A stretch of DNA of 64,000 bases, from NCBI GenBank assembly GCA_030549495.1, contig JAUIRK010000919.1, positions 1,175,001 through 1,239,000 of the forward strand. The letters run 5' to 3'. The notes beneath the pieces were generated by a model. It was not told where the DNA came from, did no database searches, and was given only the letters and a program-made list of their open reading frames with translations. Each line of letters starts with the position of its first letter. Positions within the stretch are counted from its first letter, which is position 1. Of this stretch, positions 12,850-23,245 are shown in pieces. The stretch is from Nectonema munidae. Its lineage: Eukaryota > Nematomorpha > Nectonematoida > Nectonematidae. The position numbers and the translations under genes were made by a program.

Positions 12850-13951
12850 GGAAATCATTACCTGTACTGCATAATTTTCGATGGAACTCCAGAGCCATTT
12901 ATGCTCTTATTGCAGAGATCGAGAACCTTTAGCAAAACCAGCCCAGGATAATTATCATCAATTTCATCTAGCAAAGCTTTGAGTTGGCCGTGATTAAGGC
13001 CCGAGCAACTATAAAATTGACAACTCGAATGACTAAAAACATGATACCACTAAGTTCTTTTTCGAACACTTGTGCACAGACAGAGTGCTTCCTGATGAAG
13101 AATACAATGAAAATTTAAAATACTTCTTTTTCTTGTTCGCAAAGAAGCGCTACAAAACCTTTGTTTTTTCCAACCATGCTAGGAGTACCATCGGTAGATA
13201 TGGTAACAAGTTTATGCATAGGTACATTTTTTTCTTTAGCAAACTTAACGAAAGATTTGAAAAAATTGTCGCCAGTGGTTTGTCCTTTTTGTGGTAAAAC
13301 AACAAGATTTTCTTCACGCAATGTATCATTTACAACGTAGCTTGCAACTACTTAACTGAGGTAAATTGCTAACATCAGTTGTTTCATCCAAAGCTAGAGA
13401 AAAATATTTTGCTGCATACAAGCCTTTCACTTGTTTCTCCTCAACTTGATTCGACATTATTATGATGCCATCATGGACAGTTTTAGCTGACAAGGGCATT
13501 TCTTTTATTCTTTTGATTATTATTTTTTCCTTATCTGACAGATCCTCGAAAAGTTCGTTGGCTACATCAAGCATAATTGATTTTTGAAAGATAAAATTTA
13601 GGTATGTCTTACATTAATAAATAAAAACCTTTTAATTTACTGAATCAGCACAAATGATATGAATGTACTATACTTGCTATCTCTCTCATACGTTCAGAAT
13701 CAGCACAAATGATATGAATGCACTATATTTTCTATCTCTCTCATAAACGTGTTATAGAAACCCCTGTTTTTTAAAAAAATTCCTATAACTTTATATCTTA
13801 ATTATTTTTATTTATCGTGCGATTAAAAACTCAAATGAGTAAACATAGCAAACAAAATATTCTTGTAACATATATTACACATGATTCGAAAGAGAGGCAA
13901 ATGTAGTCTTCAAAAGAGCAACATATGGCTCGCGAGCAATAGGTTACCGAC
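12850..13951 (-). pseudogene. hAT transposase remnant (ZBED/GTF2IRD2-like)
   Basis: Minus-strand frames encode IIMSNQVEEKQVKGLYAAKY, FSLALDETTDVSNLPQL (13326-13574), then TGDNFFKSFVKFAKEKNV and STDGTPSMVGKNKGFVALL (13115-13321), then, more decayed, NFHCILHQEALCAQV. These are the D-E-(S/T)-D, T-D-G-x-x-S-M and H-C-x-x-H-Q-E motifs of ZBED5/GTF2IRD2-type hAT transposases. At 13928-13951 the strand carries ggctcgcgagcaataggtta ccgacc, the inverted end sequence of such elements. The C-terminal dimerisation domain is missing. The frames are interrupted by a frameshift near 13322. Confidence 0.75.
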
Positions 13952-14379
13952 CAGTGGCGGTTTTAGATTTTCAAAAGTGAGGGGGCCAAACAAAGGCCAA
14001 GTTTTTAAAAAGGTGTAAAGAAATAGGTTTAAAACTAAAAAATTTAAAACTTATAAATTTTTTTCATGAGAATTACTTATCGATATTTAGAATTGAAACT
14101 TTAGTTTTTTATAATCAATTTGGGTGGTGCTCTCACGTTCCGATGCTCAAATTAAGAGATGCTCACCTCAAATTAAGAGTGCTCTTGGTCTAAGATTCAC
14201 CCATCCAGATAAGAGAGATATTCCTTCCACTGGATGCAAAACCTGCTCAAAAAAATTAAATTATAAAAAGATTCGAGTAAATTTTAAATCCAGTAAAATA
14301 GGTATTTGATGTGGAGGGGCCGACATGGGGTCCAGCCAAAAAACTGGGAGGGCGTATGGCCCCCTTAAAACCGCCACTG
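13952..14379. mobile_element. Small TIR element (MITE), 428 bp
   Basis: It starts CAGTGGCGGTTTTAG and ends CTTAAAACCGCCACTG, a nearly perfect inverted pair. It abuts the end of the hAT remnant. An 8-bp duplication would be expected, but the flanks (ttaccgac and ttcccggt) agree at only 5 of 8 positions. A related element probably occupies 34905-35348. There is no coding capacity. Confidence 0.7.
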
Positions 14380-15214
14380 TTCCCGGTTACTGTTTTATTG
14401 CATATTTTTTTTACCTGATTACGGGGAAAAAGAACAAAGTGCTATGAATTTTATAGCTTATGGTTGGCAAGAAGTATGGTATGCTTTTCCAACCAAAAAT
14501 TCCAAAATGGAGACCATCAAAAGCTTCTTCATTGCATTCAGAAGACAATGCAAAAGTGCTTCAAAAATCACTGGGTAAAAGATACATCAGTTATTGATAT
14601 ACCACGAACGAATGTTACTACAGAAAGGGCAATAAAACTCATGGAAGAATTTAAAAAAATTGCAAAACCTACAAATATCTCACTTTAAAGTTTATTTTAA
14701 AAAATAATTTTGATTAATTTGTAAATAAATTATATTTTTTGAAATTTTTATTTTTGTAAAATTCAACTTATCCAAATAAGATAAAATGCGTACTGGAAGA
14801 TAAAAAAAAATCTTTTTTTTATTTTTTTGGTGATAACTACAATAAAATTTTTGGTGGTGTAAGAAGAAAGAGTAAAACAATGTTTTCAGCAAATTAGAGA
14901 AAGAAATATGTTGAAATATTGTTGGCATCGGTTGTGGAACTCATTTTATTCATAACAATTTTCAGATTGCAGCTGAAAATCCTCTTTCTATTGAAGTAGA
15001 AAGCTTAGTTGTAAAAATTGACAACTATTTTCACCTATACACGGTAAGCGTAACTGAATTAAAAGGTTTCTCCCAACTTATACCTATTCAGTACAAGAAG
15101 GTTCTTCAAAATAAAAGTCATGATTTCTGTCTTTGTTGGTCGCCATTGAGAGAATTCCCTTTGAAGGATTGAAATCCTACCATTTCTAGAACATTCTCCA
15201 TGTTTAAACAAAAA

Positions 15215-15786
15215 GTTTTTTTATTTTAAGATAAATTTGGAGAAATATTTTAGTTTGTTTATGCTATAATTGTGATTTCAATTGTATCGAATTTTATAAA
15301 AAAATATAAAGTAATAGTTCTTTTCTCAAAATAGTACGATGAAAACAAGGTCAAAAAATTAAAATGACAATTGTTAATAAATTTAGAAAAAAACCTGTCT
15401 ATCTTTTTAAATAAAACTAAATTTGAAGTAAAAATAACTTTCATAATAATTTTGCCCGAGTTTCATTTAAAAAAATATGACAAGCGTAGTTTTAGCGAAT
15501 TAAAAACGATACATATTTTGGGGGTTTGTGATGGGTGTTTAACGTTTTGAACGTGTCGTGAGTTACATATATAAAAATCAAATAAGTGTAAGCAGACTGC
15601 TCTTACAAGATTTGGCTGTGAAAATTACGCTGTATATTTTTCACACTTGAAATAGATTTACAGTGCATAAACTCATACTTGTGAGTTCGAAGCGAAGCTG
15701 GGGCATGCAATTGCTAACGCGTTGTAGGAATGTAAGCGTATTTATTGCATTTATACGGATATGGTAGAAAAGTAAATGCATTATAC
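15215..15786. repeat. 572-bp tandem duplication, first copy
   Basis: It runs from gtttttttattttaag to gtaaatgcattatac and is repeated at once at 15787-16358. I found only two substitutions between the copies (cataaactcat against cataaattcat, and attgctaacgc against attgccaacgc). Identical 61-codon minus-strand frames in each copy are chance frames. Confidence 0.92.
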
Positions 15787-16358
15787 GTTTTTTTATTTTA
15801 AGATAAATTTGGAGAAATATTTTAGTTTGTTTATGCTATAATTGTGATTTCAATTGTATCGAATTTTATAAAAAAATATAAAGTAATAGTTCTTTTCTCA
15901 AAATAGTACGATGAAAACAAGGTCAAAAAATTAAAATGACAATTGTTAATAAATTTAGAAAAAAACCTGTCTATCTTTTTAAATAAAACTAAATTTGAAG
16001 TAAAAATAACTTTCATAATAATTTTGCCCGAGTTTCATTTAAAAAAATATGACAAGCGTAGTTTTAGCGAATTAAAAACGATACATATTTTGGGGGTTTG
16101 TGATGGGTGTTTAACGTTTTGAACGTGTCGTGAGTTACATATATAAAAATCAAATAAGTGTAAGCAGACTGCTCTTACAAGATTTGGCTGTGAAAATTAC
16201 GCTGTATATTTTTCACACTTGAAATAGATTTACAGTGCATAAATTCATACTTGTGAGTTCGAAGCGAAGCTGGGGCATGCAATTGCCAACGCGTTGTAGG
16301 AATGTAAGCGTATTTATTGCATTTATACGGATATGGTAGAAAAGTAAATGCATTATAC
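15787..16358. repeat. 572-bp tandem duplication, second copy
   Basis: This copy lies 94 bases downstream of the Cav2 stop codon (minus strand) and holds the candidate poly(A) signal. Because the first copy holds the same sequence, a transcript could end in either. Confidence 0.92.
16313..16318 (-). promoter_or_regulatory. Candidate poly(A) signal for Cav2 (AATAAA, minus strand)
   Basis: TTTATT on the + strand reads AATAAA on the gene's strand, about 135 bases past the stop at 16452. The duplication provides a second AATAAA about 572 bases further on. Confidence 0.45.
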
Positions 16359-16451
16359 GTGATAATACTTAAAGAGAAACATTGAATGAAAGACACCATC
16401 TCTCAAAGAGTAAACACTCTCCAGGCTTTGAATGAAATTGTGAATCTCGAA

Positions 16452-17162
16452 TCAGCACCAATTTCCGTTTGAGTCGTCGCTGTGAGCGTACAGGGAGTGG
16501 GATAGGAACGACTCCCCCTGGCCTCTTCTCGCCCAACCGCCCTCATCCTTCTCTTCCTGGCCGAGCTCTTGGTGAACGTCCAGTGCGCTTCTTCTTGCTC
16601 GGGGCGTCGACCCAACTCCCTCCTCGTTCATGCTCTCCATGATTGCGAAGTGGAAGTGCTGCGGAGCTTTTTGATAGGAAAAACGTGGGTTGCAGCACCG
16701 GTTCGACCTGGAACTCGTCTGAAAGCTCTGTCTTCGTAAGTCACAGGGCGTGTGTGCAGAGGAATCAAAGTCATCTGTGCACTTCGTTTGCTCGTTTTCT
16801 TCGATCGTGAGAGATGAATCGAAAGAGGTTGTGACGTATCCACTCGCAGTCGCCATGCCCACGTGCTCGTCTGGTCGCCAGTCCTCGCGAATCGTAGAGA
16901 TGTTGGAAAAAACGGTGTCCGAGCGCAAGTGCCTGAAGTGACCGTCGTCGTTTGTGCTGTACTCCTTTATCTTGTCTCGCAGGATGCTGTACTTGTATTC
17001 GGGCAGCGAGAATGATTTCTTCGGAGGCACACGAGGTAGCATTCGTATCCTCGGGGGCATAGGAAGCCTTCTGGCATGAGGAGATGTAGAGCGATCTGTC
17101 GTTTGGGTCATTTTTTCCACTTTTCCTATTTCTCTTCTCTCTTCAATGCTTTCATTCGTTTT
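16452..17162 (-). CDS. Cav2 calcium channel alpha-1, C-terminal exon with stop
   Basis: The frame is open for 236 codons after an acceptor, aattcttttaag, which is poor in pyrimidines but in phase 0. That phase agrees with the candidate exon at 19403-19511. The sequence is hydrophilic and of the kind expected of a Cav2 distal tail. It includes TSPHARRLPMPPRI, which recalls the GRRLPPTP-type motif of other Cav2 tails; Ser- and Arg-rich stretches; acidic segments; and the end SDDSNGNWC then TGA. Cav2 channels typically end in x-W-C, a PDZ ligand for Mint1 and other scaffold proteins, so W-C here argues both for the assignment and for this being the true end. The DNA is clearly richer in G and C than its surroundings. 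There is no conserved domain to prove it alone. Confidence 0.75.
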   Translation of the reverse strand, partial: KTNESIEERREIGKVEKMTQTTDRSTSPHARRLPMPPRIRMLPRVPPKKSFSLPEYKYSILRDKIKEYSTNDDGHFRHLRSDTVFSNISTIREDWRPDEHVGMATASGYVTTSFDSSLTIEENEQTKCTDDFDSSAHTPCDLRRQSFQTSSRSNRCCNPRFSYQKAPQHFHFAIMESMNEEGVGSTPRARRSALDVHQELGQEEKDEGGWARRGQGESFLSHSLYAHSDDSNGNWC

Positions 17163-17368
17163 CTTAAAAGAATTTACATTTATTGATGGGAAAATTTGTT
17201 TCCATGGACTGTGAAATTTTCATCTTTACTAATTAGTCTAAATCGTCTGCTTTTTCTGTGATGAAATGGTTTAATTAACACTTTTTATATCTTCACTTCT
17301 TACAGGTTTTTAAATGAACACATTAGGTACTGTTACTTTATAAAAATCATTCCATTCAAATTTTATCG

Positions 17369-17515
17369 GTGCTAGGAAAACTCGGTCTCAAATTCACTTT
17401 GAATTAAAATCTGAAATTGTAGAAAATGTATCATGTTCTCTAAAAGATATTCAGTTTCATTTAGAGTTACTATTATAAAAAACTGAACTCACTTGAGACC
17501 AAGTTTTCTAGCAGC
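17369..17515. mobile_element. Hairpin MITE
   Basis: The left end tgctaggaaaactcggtctc is the imperfect reverse complement of the right end gagaccaagttttctagca. The arms are about 27 bp around a 90-bp middle. No target duplication is clear. Confidence 0.6.
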
Positions 17516-17739
17516 TATTCAATCGTATTCTTCCAAATTTTCCTACCGAACATTTAATTTTACCACTTAATTTAATCTGATTAGTATGCTTCGTATTTAA
17601 TGAGGATCATTTGTTATTACTTGGCAGTTTATTTAACTCAATATTTTGATTTCACATCTTCTCTGTTCCAACCTACACCACGGTTTTCTACCCATGTAGA
17701 CATACTCATTGCAATGTTGAAGTGTTTCATTTTAAAGCA

Positions 17740-19190
17740 TTGATGGCCAACCATTTGTTGTAAAAGCCTGACCATGGGCGAGTTTCTCTAATTACAAATT
17801 CACAAAATATGTATGCATACGTAGATATTTATACTTTCATATGTACCATACACGATACATATATACCATAGGTGGGTAACCTTTGCTCAATTATGGGCTG
17901 AATTTTGTGGTAAAAGACTGGCCACGGGTCAGTTGCTCTAATTTAAAAATTACAAAATATGTATGGATATGTAGATACTTTATACTATACACGATACATA
18001 TAAAACGGATATTACATATTAGTAGCAGTGGCTTAATTAGTAGCAGTTGGACCCCGGTCAACACTGGTATCAAATGGAAAAGAAAAATACGCTTATTAGT
18101 TTCTTGTAATCCATTAATCAATTTCTGGTTAATTAATATCAGTTCGTCAGCAAGTACAGTCTGCTTCGCAATGATTAGTCAATGTACAAAAATTAAAAGT
18201 ATTACAATTTCTTAGCTGTTTTTACCACATTTGAATTTTTGAAATGTGATATCACTCTACAATTGATGAATAAATTGACTCTTTGCTTGCAATTTGGTAT
18301 TCAATTCATTGAGATAGGAAGTTGGCGAGATCGCCAACCCAGCCTCATCTTCTAATCCAAAAATTGAACATTTCACTCCTCAGATCATAAAATTGTTTCA
18401 ACATCTTTCCTTTGCTCAACCACCGCACCTCACAATAGTAAACCAACTCTCCATATCTGATTCAACATCATCAAGAAAATCTTTAAACTGACAATGCTTT
18501 AATGCTGGTGATTTTATAAAATTAAGACTAAAAACAACTTTAGACAAAACGTGTTCAAATTTCAGTGACTTTTCGTACAAATTCTCTTGGTGAATTACGC
18601 AATGAAACACGAAAAAGGTTTTGTGTCTATGTTCATAGAAATCAACTCCGAATTAATTTTATAAATTCAGCCAACTTTACTGCCAACCATTCCAGATGCG
18701 CCATCCCTTGATATGCCGTGAAATTTTTCTAAATCAAGATAAAATTTTTAATGTTTGAAAAATATATTCTCTAGTGGTTGCGTCTTTCATTGCTTGAAGA
18801 CCTAACAATTCTTCTGCAATATTGCAATTTATATTCTACGTACAAAAACTGAAGGTTGAGTCGTATTTGATAAATCTGTACTTTCATTAAAAGCCAAGGA
18901 AAAATAGGTAAACTTTGAAGCAAGTTCTTTTAAGCCTTTTTCTATAATGGTAACAAGTTAGTCAATCGGTCTTGTTATAGTTCTGCTAGACAAGCTAACA
19001 TTATCGATTTCTTTTTTTCTACCTGGACACCTAATATCAACTACTGCTTGTAGACACTCTTTTAGAAATTTATTATTTATCAAAGCTTTCCGCGGTCTGA
19101 ATAAAAATGTTCTAAAAGCCAGATTTGGCCAGCGGGCCGTAGGTTGAAGTTCGTTTCTTCCATAGATAATACCCAAGATCGTTTCCACAA
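17740..19190 (-). pseudogene. hAT transposase remnant with duplicated end
   Basis: The frame at 18416-18610 reads MFHCVIHQENLYEKSLKFEH, then NFIKSPALKHCQFKDFLDDV, matching the H-C-x-x-H-Q-E-N-L region of GTF2IRD2/ZBED-type hATs. Upstream on the minus strand, more decayed, are a GASGMVGSK motif near 18700 and a FNESTDLSN-like motif near 18880. Two copies of a block of about 150 bp with the words gtaaaag, gctctaatt and cacgatacatata lie at 17740-17860 and 17880-18010. The second is preceded by ataggtgggtaacct, which resembles a hAT end. Confidence 0.6.
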
Positions 19191-19402
19191 AAAAAGGTAT
19201 TCTAAAATGAAGTATTTTTCACAAGCCAAACCTATTCAAGCTTTATTATCAATAAGTCATTTTGCTGGTTTGTATAATTGCAGTGCAGTTGAGTTTGAAA
19301 AAGAATCAGGGAGCGCTATAAATAAAGCTAGCGACATTTTACAGCGTAATTTCACGCTCTCAAAAGACATTTTATTTAAAGAAGCAGTAAAAAGCAAAAT
19401 AC

Positions 19403-19511
19403 TTCATCATTTGGATCTGCAACATTTTTTTGGCGAAAGCTGCTTCTCTTCAAAAAACTCATCGTCCTGTTCCAAAGTCTCCCTTCTTCGCCCACCTTTA
19501 AGTTTTTGGAG
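19403..19511 (-). CDS. Candidate Cav2 exon after the IQ region
   Basis: A strong acceptor (cctttttatttcag) opens this 109-bp exon. Read in the phase left by the 28-bp exon at 20277-20304, it gives SKNLKVGEEGRLWNRTMSF, then LKRSSFRQKNVADPNDE, and ends in phase 0 at gtattttg. The terminal exon needs phase 0. The joint S-K-x-x-K pattern follows A-M-M-I as in the IQ region of other Cav2 channels. It is basic and has no named domain. The evidence is phase continuity plus splice signals; a cDNA would settle it. Confidence 0.45.
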
Positions 19512-19881
19512 CTGAAATAAAAAGGTTTTTCAGTTTTTGAAGTCGTGAAAATTCAAGGAAACGGAAGTACTCTTGATTTTGCGCACCACTTTGTCTGCGC
19601 TTTTCTTCATCCGAGTTGAGACTGAAACTTGAGGTTGCATTTGAAACGACTCCAATCAGTTTTGAGAAAATGGAGTTGTGTTGGTTCTAAAAATAAAAAA
19701 GTGATTGATGCCCACGCTAAAAATAGTTCTTTTTTGATGAACCCTGAGGCCTCAAAGTAGACCTAACATAAAATTTCCTACTTAAAACGCCCTTATTGGG
19801 AAATAAGAAAAACTGTTTCTCCTTTCTTTAAAATGACCACTATGCTTCATTAAGGTTTCAGTATTGCAGGGACAATTTTCC

Positions 19882-20194
19882 GGTTCACTGTAATTTCATC
19901 GTGGTAACTACCTCGTGGGAATTTCATCGTATAGTAATTACATCGTTAGTATTTTCATCGTGTTGTAATTACATTGTCATGTTAATTCAAAGGTAAACCA
20001 AGAAAGAGTCATTTTTATTAAAAATTAAAAAAGATTTAAAAGATTAAAAAGGTGGATATATGTGGTATCCGGTAAATTGCTTGAAAGCAAACATGACGAT
20101 GTAATTACAACACGATGAAAATACTTAACAATGAAATTACTAACGATGGAATGCATTATGATGTAATTACTATACGATGAAATTACCAGACACC
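19882..20194. mobile_element. Fold-back element with ATCGT / GTAATTAC word repeats
   Basis: The left arm repeats the words aatttcatcgt, gtaattacatcgt and attttcatcgtgttgtaa. The right arm is its inverse (acatgacgatgtaattacaa, acgatgaaaatac, tatacgatgaaattacc). The ends are GGTTCACTGTAATTTCATCG and, inverted, GGTGTCTGGTAATTTCATCG. Flanks are caattttcc (19873-19881) and caatattcc (20195-20203), agreeing at 8 of 9 positions as a target duplication would. It sits in a Cav2 intron. No ORF. Confidence 0.75.
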
Positions 20195-20276
20195 CAATAT
20201 TCCATCGATTTAGTTATAGAGCAAAACCAGTCACCTCTTAACTCTTCACTCACACTAAATTGAATCATCGACTTAC

Positions 20277-20304
20277 AGTTGTTGTAGCTTCTGAATCATC
20301 ATTG
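20277..20304 (-). CDS. Candidate 28-bp microexon encoding Cav2 IQ core
   Basis: Acceptor acgttcattctgtag and a consensus donor (gtaagtcg) bound 28 bases. With one base carried in and two carried out, it reads A-M-M-I-Q-K-L-Q-Q-L. Cav2 IQ domains, which bind calmodulin, have A-A-M-M-I-M-E-Y-Y-R-Q-S-K at this place. The phase fits the exon at 21986-22090 (ends with one base) and the exon at 19403-19511 (needs two). About 15 residues normally found just before it (VGKIYA region) were not located, so an exon may be missing or lost. Confidence 0.45.
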
Positions 20305-21985
20305 CTACAGAATGAACGTCGCGTGGGTGTACACAAAGAGCGTGTTTTTCACAAGTAAAATACAAATAATGGCGCGATGCGGGAATCAAAAATATGAAAA
20401 AGCCATTTGTTAATCAGCTCTACTTCTTGGTAGACGGGAAGTCGAGCCCGAAGCCACTTCTTCCCCTACCCCTAATCCCCGTCCGTGTCTGTAGTAAAGA
20501 ATGTTCAATTCGATGACTACTTTTTCACTAATTCAAATATAAGAGCTCATAAGACGTCAAAGTCTTCATCCAGTCTTTTGATGAGCGGGCCATTTAATTG
20601 TACATAACTCAAGAATTTTTCTTGCAAAATCGTGAAATCTCGGAAATCTCTCATTAAAATAAATCATCCGCAAAAATAAAATTTAGGAAACTTGTCTTAC
20701 TTTTTCTCCATGAGATTTGCCAAGTTTAGAATTTTTTCTTCGTTTGAAATTTTGAATAATGAGAAGACATACATAAATCTTTCCAACAGTCAATTTGTTT
20801 CTTCCAGTTTCTAAATTGAATCATCAAAACCTGCTTTTTGTTACTTAAGAATTTTTGGGCATACGCAAGTGAAGTGTTATATTTGCATGATTTAGAAATC
20901 CTTATTTTGGAATAAGGACAAATTAAAAATGTTGAAATTATAAAAATATTGTCAAGATGCGATAGACACATTATTTTATTCTCCTCATTAATAAATCTCC
21001 TGCATTTTGTATTCTTCTCGTCTTTTTTCTAGACATAAATGTAATCAGTAACGTTGCTAGAAATTTATAATTCTATATAAAGCCAAATGGGCGATTAATA
21101 TACATGCTTACCTACTGGCTTTGTCTAAAATTAAAGCATCAAATCCTGCTTATAACAACTCTTCTCTTTGTGTTTATAAGCTCCTTTCTCTACTTGTGTC
21201 CTATTCTTTGTTAAGGTTTTAGATTTTATCATGGTTAAAATTTCTTATCTTCGTTTCTCATAGCAAAGAGAAATTTTTATTATAAATCTGCTTTCTTATT
21301 ACAGGTAGAAGGCGCATCTTAACAAAGTTAACAGTTTGATCGTTGATATCAATAATTTTCCTATATTTACATTTTATTTGCTTTATATTGTTAATATAAG
21401 CCCATTGTTAAAAATGAATTCATTATTTCATTTCAATTTTTTGATGGTGGGGCCCATAACTTAGATGGAGGGGCCCCATCCCAAGTGCCCCATAGCTGGC
21501 AACGTGGCTGAATGTAATAGTTTTACTGAATCTTATATTATTATTTCAGATATATTTTAATGTCGTCTGACAAAATGCGCATGTGAGAAAACTTGAAAAT
21601 GGAATTAATACCAACATTTATTCTAAAAACGTTAACAAAATTATTTTTTTTCGCACTCGTTCTAAAAATAAATCAGTTGTACCACATTGCACTTTTTTAG
21701 AGATAGGGTAAGATTGAAAGCCGATATTTTATTTTTTCTCAAAATTTTTTCTATATATCATGAGATAATATGATGTTTCTCTTCAGGAACAGTGGGCGTA
21801 AGGAGTTCATATGTATAAAAAATATTTCTGTGTAATGATAGGTGAAATGCGTCAGCATCTGTTCTTTTATCTCCCATCTCTCTGGCGGCCTCACTCTTCT
21901 GATGCATGTGCCGTTTTAAAAAGCAGAGGTTTAAGTGGCAGACCGCCTTCCTTCTGTTTTATTGTAAAAAGAAAAGAGAGTATAC

Positions 21986-22090
21986 CTTGGTTGGGCGGGA
22001 CCATCAAGTCGTGCACCTTCTTTGGATGCAGCGGCCATAATTTCTGCAAGGCCTTTCTCAGCTCTTCGTTCGCTTCCTCCATTTCTTCTG
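21986..22090 (-). CDS. Cav2 exon, pre-IQ segment
   Basis: After acceptor aatttaattag it reads AEEMEEANEELRKALQKLWP, then LHPKKVHDLMVPPNQ, and ends with one base of the next codon at gtatactc. The E-L-R-K, K-x-W-P and D-L-x-V-P-P pattern is that of the pre-IQ segment of Cav2 channels. It leads into the calmodulin-binding IQ helix. The incoming phase (two bases) matches the exon at 27439-27544. Confidence 0.9.
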
Positions 22091-23045
22091 CTAATTAAAT
22101 TCGATATCAAAAAGACGAAAATAACGTAAACATCACACTCAAAGCGGTATGGATTTTTAACGTGTCCCCATTCATTCTGTTCAGAATTTTCTGCATTATT
22201 TAATGAATCTCAAGCTTTAATAACACCCATATCCATTAATATTTAGCACTAGGAAGTGAATTCAATATTACTAGTAATGATTAGTCGGTTAAAAATTGTG
22301 TTTTGTCTGCTGGTCGAAAGCACAAACTACTTAGATAAACTAGTTAATTAGTCAAGGTATTTAATTTGAGTAAACGCGGATTTATTTTATTACTTATGTA
22401 AGCAGGAAACTAAGGCTTGAGGAACATTCGCTTTTAGCCTGCCATGCTTATTATCTCTATTCAAAACGAATTCTTTCACTTTACCTCTAAATTTGACTTT
22501 GAAAGTGCACATTTTTAATCTATTAAAACTTAAAGTGGATAAGTGTTAGAAAAATGATCGAATTCACATTCTGCAACGAAAAGAATGTTTATGAAAAATT
22601 ATAGAGACCATTGGCTAAGAATTAGCTTATTTAATTCTTGATTATTTTATTTGCTTCTAATTCGAAATATGGCATAAGATGTAAACTTAGCATAGATGTT
22701 ATAACCATCGATTAAAACAAATTTATCATTAGTATGGGCATTATAATAACTTATTTTGAACCGCAGAGATTCTGTTTAGATTAGCATCCCCCTTTTTTAT
22801 TATTGAAAATGACAGTAATGATTCAATTATGGATTCATAAATCATAAACTTTGTATTTATTGCCAAAAAAATCACACTGCGAAAAAGTAAAAGAGTAACA
22901 ATTTTGTCGTAATAGAATACATATGTAATTTCCATGAGAGTTTGTCATCCAAATTAATTGCCAAAAAATTGATAGAAGTCGAAAATTTTTAAAAAGCATT
23001 AATTGAGAAATGATTTATTATTTTACAAGACGTCGAACAGAAGTA
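22091..23045 (-). other. Cav2 intron, no recognisable content
   Basis: The sequence is AT-rich with short frames only and no repeat shared with the rest of the window. The adjoining part of the same intron carries LINE sequence. Confidence 0.5.
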
Positions 23046-23049
23046 AAAT

Positions 23050-23245
23050 GCTTTAGTTTTTTTCTAAATTTTGAAAAAGAGTGTTTGTTCTTGATCTATA
23101 ATTTTGCATTAACTTTCTCCATTTTTTAATATTCAAATCAAAAAACTTTAAAAAAGTCAAATATCGTCTACGTATGCACAACACATTTCCTTTTTCGAAA
23201 ACATCATTAAGATATATTATAAATAACAGAGGTCCCAATACCGTA
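23050..23245 (-). pseudogene. LINE reverse transcriptase fragment, minus strand
   Basis: GPLLFIIYLNDVF followed shortly by a YVDDI-like segment in another frame marks the palm region of a non-LTR reverse transcriptase. It is about 200 bp long and opposite in orientation to the longer LINE that follows. Confidence 0.55.

Larger units (their letters stand above)
9012..16451. other. Intergenic region between NUDT21 and Cav2 3' ends, transposon-rich
   Basis: The two host genes converge here. The 7.4 kb hold a repeated minisatellite-like block (9515-9960), a broken piggyBac copy, hAT remnants, a small TIR element and a tandem duplication. No host gene was recognised. Stretches such as 9960-10690 and 14690-15210 are AT-rich with nothing identifiable. 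Confidence 0.75.
17163..19402 (-). other. Cav2 intron with hairpin element and hAT debris
   Basis: It lies between the candidate exon ending at 19403 and the terminal exon. It holds the 17369-17515 hairpin, duplicated hAT-like ends and a broken hAT transposase. The stretch 17163-17368 shows nothing else. Confidence 0.55.

Noticed and set aside
15259-16016. Two identical 61-codon ORFs as a duplicated gene
   Set aside because: The frames are Phe/Ile-rich products of AT-rich DNA and are identical only because the DNA is tandemly duplicated.
20671-20715. Extra Cav2 exon ending catggagaaaaa at gtaagac (minus strand)
   Set aside because: The protein it would give does not resemble the missing VGKIYA region, and its phase conflicts with the IQ microexon model.
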